Translations under genes and position numbers: made by a program
In this document: positions 11,884-22,463 of the stretch, in pieces
Layout of the letters: each line of letters begins with the position of its first letter
Numbering within the stretch: position 1 is the stretch's first letter
NCBI GenBank assembly: GCA_003427395.1
Contig: BFEA01000533.1
Coordinates: 822,423-886,422, forward strand
Direction of reading: 5' to 3'
Origin: Chara braunii
Taxonomy: Eukaryota; Streptophyta; Charophyceae; Charales; Characeae
Length of the DNA stretch: 64,000 bases
The notes under the pieces: model-generated
Seen by the model: only the letters and a program-made list of their open reading frames with translations
Database searches by the model: none
Told to the model about the DNA's origin: nothing

Positions 11884-11945
11884 CTAGCTCGGTGGATACA
11901 CCCATGAACTGTTAAAATACAGATCTGAGTTCGAAGCTAGGTTAC
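11884..11945 (+). repeat. tRNA-derived SINE head, copy 2
   Basis: CCTAGCT at the start and AGCTAGG at the end form a perfect 7-bp acceptor-like stem. TAGCTCGGTGGA is a near box A and GTTCGAAGC a perfect box B (GWTCRANNC). The middle, ACCCATGAACTGTTAAAA, is shared with 3612-3690. No standard anticodon loop can be placed with confidence, so this is a tRNA-derived Pol III promoter head rather than a tRNA gene. A T tract follows at about 12040-12061. Confidence 0.6.
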
Positions 11946-12183
11946 CAATGGTCCGGGGGCCGGTCGTCTCCCCCGGACGTCCCCGCATACGTCCAGTACC
12001 CCCGTCGTCCGAAAAAACAATTTTGTTTTTTCGAAAAAAAGGAATTTTTTTTTTTTTTTTTTGGTTTTTGATTTTTAACTCATGATTGGATGCGAACTTG
12101 AACATACCTCCAAGGCAAAAGTTGCTTGTATTGTTATGTTACATAACATATATTTGTTTTCGATTTTTCTGAGAATGTTGTTT

Positions 12184-12208
12184 TGTTTTTTTTTTTTTTT
12201 TTTTTTTT
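12184..12208. repeat. poly-T tract
   Basis: A run of about 25 T residues. A similar run ends at 12061. Confidence 0.85.
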
Positions 12209-12221
12209 GCGCTAGGTCGGA

Positions 12222-12290
12222 CATACCCTATCCGGTCGGACATCCGACCAGACATCCGGTCGGACATCCCGGACGGTCAGGGGGGTCCCG
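12222..12290. repeat. short tandem repeat CCGGTCGGACAT
   Basis: Four diverged copies of CGGTCGGACAT-type units follow the T tract. One is inverted (CCGACCAGACAT). Confidence 0.7.
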
Positions 12291-12389
12291 GACTTCCGAT
12301 CCAACAACCTAGGTTCGAAGTCCACTCGCAACAGAGTGAAATATTGCAAATTTTAATTATCTGGAACCAGCCAGTTCAATGATGATATC

Positions 12390-12471
12390 CCAAGGCCGTT
12401 GTCACGCACAGAGAAGATTAGCATGGCCCCTGCCCAAGCACGACAAATATAAGTTCAGGGGCGGGCCTTGG
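12390..12471 (+). ncRNA. U6 snRNA-derived segment (pseudogene or chimera)
   Basis: ACAGAGAAGATTAGCATGG followed by CCCCTGC (12408-12433) is identical to the most conserved part of U6 snRNA. It holds the ACAGAGA box that pairs with 5' splice sites and the AGC triad. The next bases (CCAAGCACGACA) still resemble U6 GCAAGGATGACA. The 5' stem-loop and the U-rich 3' tail are absent, and I see no plant-type upstream element or TATA box. The segment is framed by CCAAGGCC (12390-12397) and GGCCTTGG (12464-12471), which could pair. A further hairpin follows with arms AGCAGTTCG/CGAACTGCT (12474-12498). It is probably a retroposed or chimeric U6 copy, not a working gene. Confidence 0.7.
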
Positions 12472-12945
12472 TTAGCAGTTCGTGGTAGCCCGAACTGCTA
12501 TCAGGCCGTGTGCAACGGGGGTGTGTTATATTCGACGAGAGAGGAGAGGACGGGGAGGTTAGCTATGGCAAAGGAGATTGTTATTCTCTGTCCGTTTCTC
12601 GGTGAAAACGAGGGAGGGGAGGATGTAGACAGGGGTTTTCAGGGTGGGCGAACCCGAATCTGCAGTCAGATGGGAAGGAGAGTTTGTAGATGAGGAGATA
12701 GAAGAAAAAGTATATGCGCGGAGGTGTCCGGAGAGTGAGATATGGTGTGGGAAGTAATTCATATCTCGCCCGTTTCTTAGTGAAAACGGGCGAACAAATA
12801 TTCGACTTCGGGGTTTGGAGGTATGGCGAATCTGATGGCAGCATCAGATTTTGCATTCCAGCAATAGGCTGGCCAGGTTCAGTGGTAGGGGCTGCGCAGT
12901 GCAGAATGGGCCAAACGCCGAGCAACAACAACTGTGGAAGTAACG

Positions 12946-13605
12946 ATGAATCTTCCTTGTTTCTGGCGGAAGATTCATTTTCATTTTTGCATTGCTCTCT
13001 ATGTGTCTGTTGGAATGGGCATAACAGCGAGGTAGGTGAGTGGGCGTCCGTAAGAGAGAGAAAGGAAAAAGAGTGCTTACCATCATAAGTTGGCAAGGCG
13101 AGGTGATCCGAAAGTCGAGCTACGGCTCAGTACCCGCCAATGTCCCCATGCTCCTCATCATAGTGTTGATTATCGCGTCGCCACGTCATCACCATGGCGT
13201 GATCCTCGTCATTAGGTTCTTCACTTTTGGTCGCGTTCCTCATCTCAGTCGTAGTTTTTTTTTTCCTCGTGGTAGTGCCCCTGATTCTCAACAGTTGTCT
13301 TCCACGTGCGGACGCTGGGGGAGAGCGCTTGAATCTGGCCGAGGTGTCAGCCAGATACATTTAGACGCTGGGTTGGTAACCAACGAAGGAGTAAGGAAGC
13401 GACACGAGATCGCGGGAGAGGCATCGTACTAAGATGAAGAGGAGAGATAGAGGATACTTACCTGGCCGCTAACAAAAGAATGTATCTTCCATGTTTTAGC
13501 GGAAGATTCATTCTCGTTTCGATGAGTACCGACGCAGTAGCAGGCAGCAAAACGAGTATGTGCAGGAAGAAGCGGGCGAGGGGGCTAAAGAGCAACAAAC
13601 GTGTG

Positions 13606-13674
<69 letters not shown>

Positions 13675-14560
13675 GAAAGAGAGAGAGAAGGAACGTACCT
13701 GGCGCGAGAAGCTGGCTCAGACGATGTATCTACCCATGTTCTAGGGAAGATCCATCCGTGTCGCTTACTCCAACTATCCAAGCAGCACTACAGAATAGGG
13801 AGGCACGTACGGTGATATATCTTCCTATGTTCTTGTGGAAGGCCCCTTCACGTATTGCACGCTGGCGGGCTGCTCAGTTGGTCCAGGCGGTTGCTCCCCC
13901 GAGTGGACTTAGAGGAGAGTAGACGAATCTGGCCGAGAGGACGACCAGATGTGCTGGATGACAGACGGTAGTTAACAAGTACAAGTTAGAAAAGGAAAAA
14001 AAAAAAGAGATACTCACCTGGCTGATGTGGTTGTCTTTGCTCGGGTTCTTCCGAACGACATAGCGATGTACTTCCTCTCGATTTAGGGGAAGGTTCGTTC
14101 AGAATCTATACAGTCGTAGTCAGGCAGCGACACTGTAGTAGACGGGTAGTTGGCAATATATCTTGCCGATCTTGAGCAGGGGATTCAATCTCGTTCGCCG
14201 ATTGAGAGACGATGGGCGAAGACCTCGTATGCATCTACCCTTGTGGTAGGAAAGATCATTTCCCATCCGCTAGTGTTGAGGCGGGCGCAATAGTGGGAGT
14301 AACATGTGATAGCAGGGAGTGACATGTATTCTTCCGTGTTCTAGCAGAGGATTCGTTAGAATGACGGAGAGCTGCAATCGTGAATTTTTTTGCTTGTCGT
14401 CTTACTTATTTCAGCAGACCACTGTATCTGGTCGTCGTTTGGTGGAGGAGGTTTTTGGCCTCCCCGACAACGAACAGAGCAACAACAGGAGCAACTAATG
14501 CGCTTGGCTGTGTCCTAGCGGAAGAATCAATCTCAGTCTGCACATTTGATGAGAAGGGGA
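12946..14560 (+). repeat. interspersed GGAAGATTC hairpin family
   Basis: About nine diverged hairpins are spaced roughly 80-300 bases apart. The best are 12946-12978 (perfect 11-bp arms ATGAATCTTCC/GGAAGATTCAT) and 13480-13511 (10 of 11 paired). Weaker ones lie near 13725, 13820, 14070, 14160, 14235, 14325 and 14515. They share the loop type TGTTTTAGC. No protein is supported in this stretch. Confidence 0.7.
13608..13690. repeat. (GA)n microsatellite
   Basis: An uninterrupted GA run to 13671, then a short interrupted continuation. It makes the Arg-Glu repeat in one reading frame, which is not a gene. Confidence 0.95.
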
Positions 14561-14935
14561 GTCATTGTCCGTTGGGGCTTCTTGTCTCCTCACTGGTGAT
14601 TACTATTTACTCCTGGAAACTGAAGATCAGCACGGCTGCGATCGTCTGTGTGATTCCCGCTGTCAACCTCATGCGAGCACCATTTCGTTGTTCCCGATCA
14701 CGGTTGTCCTTAACCATGGTCAGGATTGTGGTCTTCATGCAGCGTTTGTTTGAACCTGGCCATCGTTTCAGCTAAGAGAGAGGGAGTCTGTGAGAAGAAG
14801 GCAGGAGGAATGCAATAAGAAGGAAAAGAGGAGGCGAAGGAGCACGTACCAGAGAGAGGGGAGACTCACCTGCTTGGCACGACTTCAGCATCAGGCAGCT
14901 ACCATGTATTCAAACCGCGAAACAACTGTTTATTT

Positions 14936-14947
14936 CGGTATCAGAGC
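14936..14947 (+). other. primer-binding-site-like sequence (tRNA-Met type)
   Basis: CGGTATCAGAGC matches 11 of 12 bases of the classic plant LTR-retrotransposon primer-binding site TGGTATCAGAGC, complementary to initiator tRNA-Met. If real, an LTR would end just left of it, and the modules at 15.4-17.9 kb would be the internal region of a plus-strand element. Confidence 0.4.
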
Positions 14948-15429
14948 TGCATTGCTGTTTTCTAAGCGGAGACACTATTGCTGAATTGGTTTGTGGAATT
15001 CGTCAGACCGCAACTGTTTGCCAAGCCGTTGTTTATTGAGTTTCTGATCATTGAGTGGATACTGGTATGACCGTGTGGATTGTCGTTCGTTGCACACTAC
15101 TGTGCTTCACCATACATACCGTGTATTGCTGCGTTTTGCCCCTATTTGAGTAAAGCACGGGAGGCTGCATCGCGACCATTTGGTCAGAGAACAATTACTA
15201 TAGCGTCAAAGGGAGGTTACAACTGCAACCTGAAAGACTGTCAGAGAGTGGTTACTCTGCATTTCGGCCGAGACCCGAATACCTTTTGCTGTGTTATTGT
15301 CTACCATTGTGTGGCCCTCAGGAGCCGAAGATTACAAGGCCCTCTCCTGTGATTTTGAGCGCACCCCTCCTGCATTTGAGAGTCTTAGCAAATTCTTTCG
15401 CTGTCTTTCTTACTCTCAATCTAGTCCTT
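14948..15429. other. stretch without a supported gene
   Basis: Short unrecognised open frames only. It lies between the PBS-like site and the inner block of the right module. Confidence 0.4.
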
Positions 15430-15570
15430 TGGTTCACAGAGGAAGGCGGTAGGCGGGATTGTAACCCGTAGGACCGCAACAAGACCTTGTGGGAGGTCCA
15501 CCCATCGATTGTGGGAGCTCTGCCAGGACCCAGGCGGGGTTCTGGAGGCAGGGAACACTCAGGTATAATC
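15430..15570 (+). repeat. inner block of the right inverted module
   Basis: Partner of 7200-7450 in opposite orientation. Shared landmarks are TTGTAACCCGTAGGACCG, GTGGGAGCTCTGCC and CTGGAGGCAGGGAAC. Confidence 0.75.
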
Positions 15571-15875
15571 TCATTTTACTTATACAACTCTGTATTCCCC
15601 TAAGGCTATCCTCCTTGTTTTGACTGAGGCTATGATAAAGACTATTTTTCACTTTATATTGTTTATACTTATTTCTTGAACCATTATGAACCAAAAGCAA
15701 TGAATTTTGTGTGAAAGTCAAATACTTGATTTGTGTGAATTCAGATAGAATGAGAGGGGGAAGGTGAGAGAAAGGTGTTTTGCATGTGTTTGACCGGGTC
15801 AACCCAAGGCTGGATCCCTCTAACTTGAGTGGGTTCAGTGCTGTGTTTTATTTGTGTTTGCTGGGCTGGATGTAT
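15571..15875. other. AT-rich stretch without a supported gene
   Basis: No protein or structured repeat is recognised. It separates the inner block from hairpin array 2. Confidence 0.4.
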
Positions 15876-15879
15876 GATC

Positions 15880-17075
15880 ATTTAGGACTGGGCCTATCCT
15901 AAGTTGGACGGTCCAGTCGCTGTTTCTTTTGGGGGTTTCTGAACAGGAGGATGGGCGCCCTAAGTTGGGAAGGCTCAGAATCCTGATGTTTCTTTTGAGG
16001 TTGCTGAAAACAGAGTTGGGGATATTCTAAGTTGTGTCAACCCAGTTTTGTGTGTGGTTTCTTCTGAGGGGGAAAAAACATAAGACTAAGTGTACCCCTA
16101 AGTTGGGGCGGCTTAGTCATAAGCTGCGAATCTAATGGCCAACCAAAGTATAAAATTTGATACATATATTTTATGAACTTATATTATCTGGCAGACCGGA
16201 CACCCTAAGTTGGGAAAGCCAATCAGTAAGTCAGGTAGAACAAAAAGAGAGGCAAAGTAAGTGAAGAATATAATGAAGGTAACTCAGGCAGACTGAGCAT
16301 ACCCTTAAGTTAAGGCGGTTCAATCCTATGCTCGTGATAATATAAAAGGTCAGAGAATTAGTATAAACTTCTTTTTATTTTCCCCTCTAAATACAAGGCA
16401 GGGTTGGATGTCTCCCTAAGTTAGATAGGTTTGATCGTCTGCCTAAGAAGAGAGAAAAATATAAAGTTTGTGCAAGTATATCAATGGTTGTTCTCTTATA
16501 TTGTCATTGCGGAGACTAAGCGTACACTTAAGTTATGGTGACTTAGTCATACGTCGTTTGTACTTTGTTCAGGCAGATCAGGCGTGCCCTTAAGTTAGGG
16601 CGGTTCGGTCGCATTGCCTTATGTAATTTAAATTGTTTAGGCTAACTAGGCGTACCCCTAAGTTGGGGCGGTCTAGCGATATGCTCTTGCCGTTGATGTT
16701 ATGTAGGTTGGACATACCCTTAAGTTAGGGCGGTCTGACCATTCGTCATTCGTACTTGTTTTAGGCAGGTTAGGCACACCCATAAGTTGGGGCAGCCTAA
16801 TCGTATGCCCTACGTAACTTTGTTTAGAGCTGACTAGGCATACCCTTAAGTTAGGGCAGTCTAATTTTATGCTTCATGTCGTCAGTTAAGCAGAAGCCAG
16901 ACGTACCCTTAAGTTAGGGCGGTCTGGTCATATGTTTTATGACTTGAGTCGATGTTGTGTTGGACATACCCTTAAGTTAGGGCAGTCCAGTTGTGCTTAC
17001 TTTTACTTGTTTACTTAGGCAGGTTGGACGTACCCTTAAGTTAGGGCATTGTCTGATCGTATGCCATAAGCAAGG
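15880..17075 (+). repeat. hairpin repeat array 2 (about 16 units)
   Basis: Units of about 60-75 bases share the core ACCCYTAAGTTRGGGCRG, itself able to pair CCC with GGG. Outer arms pair in many units: GACTAAG/CTTAGTC near 16085 and 16513, TTAGGC/GCCTAA near 16770, CCAGAC/GTCTGG near 16900, and TGGAC/GTCCA near 16962. Other units have wobble or lost pairs, so this array is more decayed than array 1. Confidence 0.85.
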
Positions 17076-17439
17076 GGAACATACACAGGGAGAAAAACAG
17101 AGTGATCTAACGAACTACTTGGGTCAAACTGACGTGGGATTGTGAGAGATGTTTGTTTATGCATGCTTGTGGGTTCTCACTCTGGGGCGTCTTTTCGATA
17201 GGTTAACTGTTTAGATGCTCGTTAAGTGATGGAGCCATAGGTAGATGAGATGGATGATGGGAGGGAGAGCTTAGGAAAAAGATAAGACTTACCTTACTTG
17301 AAGTTAGAGTTGATGATAACTCACGATACCATCTTCCGAAAGAGGATCGTGTAAATTATCTTCAATCCTAGCTATCAAGCAAGTGTCAGAAGTTAATCCC
17401 GAGTATAGCTTTGCTTTGTCTTTCTGTTTTCAACTTTGT

Positions 17440-17880
17440 ATAAATCTTGGCAGCCTCCTATTCCTACGGGAAGTGCTGCCGAAATTTTTACAAATCTGAA
17501 AGAGTTAGTTATTTTTGGATTCGTAGAAATTCTGGAAAGACACTTTTCCTACGGGAAGCGCTGCCGAAATTTTGTAAAATTTGAAGAGTTAGATTATTTT
17601 CAGCTAGGAGAAATCTGACAATCCATCCTGTTTAGGGGATATTCAGGAAGCGCTGCCAAAATTTTGTAAAATTTAAAGAGTTAGATGATTTTCNNNNNNN
17701 NNNNNNNNNNNNNNNNNNNNNNNNNNNNNNNNNNNNNNNNNNNNNNNNNNNNNAAGAGTTAGATGATTTTCAGTTAGGAGAAATCTGACAATCCATCCTG
17801 TTTAGGGGATATTCAGCTAGGAGAAATCTGACAATCCATCCTGTTTAGAGGATATGTTGTCGGAATTTCTTACATTTTTA
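17440..17880 (+). repeat. CGGCAG-motif repeats (right copy)
   Basis: Units of the form GGGAAGCGCTGCCGAAATTT recur near 17470, 17550 and 17650. A tandem AGGAGAAATCTGACAATCC unit follows at about 17605, 17780 and 17820. The module is the opposed partner of 5530-5870. Confidence 0.75.
17694..17753. other. assembly gap (60 N)
   Basis: The gap sits inside the tandem repeats. The bases before it (AAGAGTTAGATGATTTTC) recur directly after it. Confidence 0.99.
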
Positions 17881-18059
17881 GATAAACATCGGAGGATAGT
17901 TAGGAAGGTAGGATTAAACATGTTATTCGTTAAAATATGACATTATATTTTAAATTGGTACTTGCACGCTATTAATTTCATATTAAAATCGCTATATTTT
18001 GTACCTGAATGGAACATAGGAACCCGAAGAATGCAATTGAGAGGCTATAAATTGAATCT

Positions 18060-18830
18060 AAACTGGAGATTGAAGGCAATCACTTACTGATTATGATGGA
18101 TTAAGTGTGGATTCCATTGCACTTCCATTAATTTTGTAACTTAAAAGCCTTTACGGTTATAACATGAATTGTTCAACTCTCAATTTTTTTACACCTTGCT
18201 CAATTTTGTGTCAGCATTGAGTCGGACCTCTTTTAGATGACATTGTGACTTCCCTTAATTTATTGATACTCAATCGAAGTGGGACATTTACGGCAAACAC
18301 ACAGATAGTTTAAGTACTAATAGTCTACTATGGATTCCGTCGCACTTCGATAAATTTTTCTTGAACTCTATTAAATGTATACTAATCACGACAAAGTTTA
18401 ACGAATCACACGACATTATCAAACGAATCACACGACAAAAAAAATTACGGTTTAAGTACAGTGGGTTTGAGTTCCATCGCACATAATTTATGTACTACAT
18501 ACTTATTAAAAGACGTGACACTCAGTCCGTTCGGTGTGATTTAAGGATGGATTCCAACACTGTGACACTTCGATAATTTTGGACTCTATCACACTTCGAC
18601 AATTTATGTGACTTTAAAGACGAAACTGACATGTCATTGTCATACATTGAAATCCACTTGAATCAGACGTACTACACATGACATTGTGTGAAGGCGAAAC
18701 TAGATGGTTTATGTATGGATTCCGGCGCACTTTGATAAAAAATCATAAACCGATATGACATTGTCATATGAAACTGAAATTCACGTGAGTACCATGGATT
18801 CTGTCTCACTTCAAGAAATGTCGTACCCAT
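18060..18830. repeat. interspersed GGATTCCGTCGCACTTCG repeats
   Basis: Diverged copies of GGATTCCRTCGCACTTCGATAA occur near 18110, 18330, 18465, 18550, 18715 and 18800, roughly every 90-200 bases. No gene is seen. Confidence 0.6.
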
Positions 18831-19034
18831 AAAAAATGAAAAGTCAAAAATTGTATTGGTAATTAAAGTTCAAAGTTGTACCGACACGTGCAAGAAATCG
18901 CAATTGCAAGATTGAAGTACGTCTACATTAAACGCTACAAGCCAACTGTACATTGAACTAGTTCTAAATTAAACGCTACAAACCGCAACAATGTAAATTT
19001 TTTAAAACGCTATCATTTACAAAATTTGAAGTTC

Positions 19035-19938
19035 CTACCTATGTCCCCGCGTCCCTTTAGAATTAAACCCGTATAAGGCATTCACAGACGACCCGAAAAC
19101 AAGGGTTTGTGGCTGTCCCTTCGTCGCCACCTTCGAGAACACCGAAATGTACTTCATCCTTACAGACCTACAGGCACCTGCCAAGGACTTACCGATGGCG
19201 TCACGCACACAACATGTCACTTGCTCTACCTCATGCCACTTATGAACCTCATCAATTCGACTGACAATCTCCAAATCGGATTGTCCGTTCTCGTACAGAA
19301 GACCCAAATTCCCCATGTTGCAAACAAAGATTCTAAGGTTGTTGCAAGAAACTAGCACCACAGCATCTACCAAAGTCCGCATTCGGTTTGAACATGCCAC
19401 ACACAACACTCTGCAGAAGTCGGAACTGGCCACAGACAACCGTATGCAACAACGGATATACTTCCAAAAACAGATTGTAGGATGCGCAATCCAACAACTC
19501 TTGTTTCAAGTCTGCAGACCACACCCGAGGTGACCTCGTGACGTTGTCGAGGCGAAGGTAAAACCAGTTATTCTCTTCCTGCCTGAGCGTGGCGCGCAGG
19601 AACAGAAGTTGCCTGACACCAATGGCATAATGAGGTCTTGATCAGACTTCCCCACTCTATCGCGGAAGCAACTTTGTACTCATTATGCCATGGGCATTTC
19701 CTTGCACCAAGATGGCTCTATCCCATTCTGCCTCGGACCACGCATCGATAGGCTTGTCAAAGAAGGGGATGACGGTCATCCATGGGTCGTTTTCGAACTC
19801 TGTTGTCATCGACTCGACAATTTCGGTATCGCCTCCCGAACCACGGAATCCGCATGCACAAGGGTGAATGGGACATGCACAATCATGCCGATGGGCCATG
19901 ACTCCTGTCGCACTCCCTACACAAGACATGAAATGCAA
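19035..19938 (-). pseudogene. unknown protein family U, copy 1 (broken)
   Basis: Three minus-strand pieces match, in the same order, a second copy at 32948-33982. The first (19938-19657) contains ENDPWMTVIPFFDKPIDAW and EWDRAILVQGNAHGIM, and ends at an in-frame stop. The second (19524-19333 frame) contains SPRVWSADLKQELLDCA. The third (19439-19035, other frame) contains FCRVLCVACSNRMRTLVDAVV, the piece VRDAIGKSLAG and FGSSVNALYGF. The breaks are a stop and a frameshift. I do not recognise the family: no signal peptide, membrane segment or catalytic motif is evident. The Cys/His-rich start of the first piece (HDCACPIHPCAC) could be a small zinc site. Two decayed copies in repeat-rich DNA suggest a mobile-element gene or a captured, amplified host gene. 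Confidence 0.65.
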
Positions 19939-20171
19939 ACATAAATGAAAATGAAATATCGAAATAGTACAAAAATCGCCTTCATGATGAACTTAACTTC
20001 GGAAATTGTTGAANCATCACCAACCATCTNAAAAAATTAAACNGTNGACCGTGGACAAAATTCGCTACGCAAAATCATCGAAAAAATAATATGCTCCATT
20101 TTGAATTCTCGTCCGTTCAAACAATTATTTTACAAAAATCTCACTCCCCCACTCTATCGGGCAGACGTGCA

Positions 20172-22463
20172 CTAATCGCTCTTGTCCCCTCGATCTACAC
20201 TCCCTTCACCAGATGGACCTTCACCAGATGGACTCAGATCGAGAAGTGCAGCTTCAACATCCAGTCGAACACTGGAAGGAATGACAAGTCCGGTTGTGAA
20301 TGGTCTTGTACCACGGACTGGTCTCTCCCGACCAAAAGCGATCCAGTCAGCATCCTGCATTTGTGTCTGGTCAGTCATTTTCCATCGTTTTTCCCATGCG
20401 TTCTCATAAAGTTGTTCGAGCGACTTTGCTCTCCCAGTCCGCACTCAATATTCCACTAGCACTTGATTATAATTTTGCGAATTACAATCAACAACCACTC
20501 GAGAAAGAGCTTTGCCCACCCAGATTGGCACACCGTTGGACAGATCATCGTCGGAGGGGCGAAGGATAAGAAAAGTTTCCACGTCGACATGCACGAGGGG
20601 GTCGAAACTAGTTTTCGGCCGATTTTTTCTTCGTCCAACAAACAGGGGTTCCCTGTCGTCGTCGATGTTGACACGGTGAGGAGAAGGTTGATGATCGATT
20701 TCGAGCAGCCGTGGTCGTGGCCAGAAACTTTTCTGAGGTTGTGAGGACAAACCGTTGGCGATGATCTCATCGTCATGTTTGATAACCTCCTCCCAATAAC
20801 ACAAAGCTCTTTCTCTCATACTCACCTCATGGTCATTGTAAGTGCACCACGTCGATCGCCTACTCTCCAGCAACTCGCGGAATCGAACAACACAATTTTT
20901 GCCATTCAAATAGTCATTTCGAGGAAGGGGTTGCACATGAGGCGGGTCAAGCGGCCATGAAGGACCTGCATAACTTTCATCGGGGTTTTGATTGAACTAA
21001 AAAACTGGACCTTCCTCGGACAACCAGTTGTCATCATCGCAAAACTCCTTGTATAGCATGTCCGGATTATCTCCAACCATCAAAAATTTAAGCAAGTGCG
21101 GTTTTGAAATACCGGTAATGTCTGACGCAACGTACGGGTCCACTATACTAATTCAATCTTCCATCGTATCGAGGAAAATACATTTGGGAGGCTTTTTGTG
21201 GGATTGCTCTATGAGCTCGAAGAACTCGTCCATAGTATAAGCGTCTACGTCTTTCAATTTCTTCGAGAAAATGCTAAAAGTAGCGTCAACGTCTGTATGG
21301 GTGTGTCCCACTAGCATGAAACCTATTTCTACCTCTTCGAAAACTCCGAACTTAACCAATAGTACAGCCATCGCACATATGTACTTGTTCTTGTTTTCCC
21401 GCTAACAATTATCTGCTTGAATGCGCAAAAACCATGGCAGTGGCGTCCCGCTCCCTTGAATTTCGACAAAGGTTCTCATAACACAAGTAGCGACCGTGTT
21501 CGAATCGTGTTTGAAATACGGAAACCACGTGTATACATATATACTAGGGTCTCTACCATGTGCAATGACGCGTGTTAGATTAGTCTTCATCATCATCTCG
21601 TGCCTAAGCGCTTTTGAGTAGTTCCCTTGACGAATATAGGGGATAGTTGTTTTCTTCTGATCCATGTCGTCAATGATGAGACACAAACGCTCGTTCGGAC
21701 GAACCATGGAATCAGTTTTCGCTCGACTGTAGTCCAATCTGTGTTCAACTTGCCTCCTTTGGTGTGCTTTCATATCCTCTCGAGCTTGCTCTCGATCTCG
21801 AGGAAGAGCAACATATTGTATACGTTCCTTCAGTTCATGACAGACGGCGCACTTCGTGAACGTGTTAGATTGCGCGAGGGAAACGTGGAAAAAGTATCGC
21901 TGCCACAGTTTATAAAAGTTGGGCTCAGACACGACATCGAGGCCAGCGGTCAGAAAGTCTGATTTGATGGACTCATAAATTGATCTCTTCGTGAAAGCAG
22001 CCGGGAGTCGAAGCTTCGGTCTGGAAACCCCACCTTGGTTAGCCACCTCATTCGGCATGCTATCCGCATGACACTCGATGAACGTTCTCATGCTGGCAAG
22101 CATGGAGACCGTTTTATCGGTTGGCCGATATCTTCCCGTCAGGCCATGCTCGGAACGCACGTAGCCATTGTCAAAATGCTTTTTGTAGCTGTAAAATGTA
22201 TTACGCGAGACACCGAGTACATTGCAGTACTCCCTGACGCACATAGAACGTTCCAACTCCACAAGGCGAACACGTTTCTGTCCACCCTCATTTACTGTGA
22301 AATCCTTAATACTTTTCATCCACCACTCAGCTCGCTCTCCCGGACTCTTACTGTACAGTCCCTGTCTAACCTTTCGCACTTCCTCTGGCGACACATCGTA
22401 ACAACATCGAGCCTTGCAACATGCCATGCCACGCACCATGAGCAGTCTTTTTTCGGACAACAT
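20172..22463 (-). pseudogene. DUF7869-like transposase-type protein, five in-frame stops
   Basis: One reading frame runs from ATG at 22463 to 20172 with no frameshift. It is interrupted by TAG 21404-21402, TGA 21155-21153, TAG 20999-20997 and TGA 20447-20445, and ends at TAG 20174-20172. The N-terminus has a Cys pair pattern (ACCKARCC). The middle carries LCLIIDDMDQKK and FLRIQADNC, then past the first stop RENKNKY, FEEVEIGFMLVGHTHTDVDA and FSIF. Those signatures belong, as I recall, to the DUF7869 family of putative integrase/transposase-derived proteins, with Asp residues in IDDMD, QADN and HTHTDVD as likely metal ligands. The C-terminal part (20936-20445) looks lineage-specific. An overlapping frame upstream to 22891 may hold a frameshifted N-terminus. 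The host could only make a truncated product of 353 residues. Confidence 0.75.

Noticed and set aside
13454-13466. ATACTTACCTGGC, identical to the 5' end of U1 snRNA
   Set aside because: Only 13 bases match; the next U1 bases and stem-loops are absent. It is better explained as a splice-donor-like sequence on the opposite strand.
13458-13815. Arg-Glu and Leu-Ser repeat open frames
   Set aside because: Translation of the (GA)n microsatellite.
6136-17075. Regular short repeats with variable intervening sequence, superficially like CRISPR arrays
   Set aside because: The DNA is eukaryotic, the units diverge, the variable parts are complementary arms rather than spacers, and no cas genes exist.
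20172-22463. Alternative genetic code or selenocysteine/readthrough to explain in-frame stops
   Set aside because: TAG and TGA both act as ordinary stops in the surrounding pseudogenes, and C-to-T decay is a simpler explanation.
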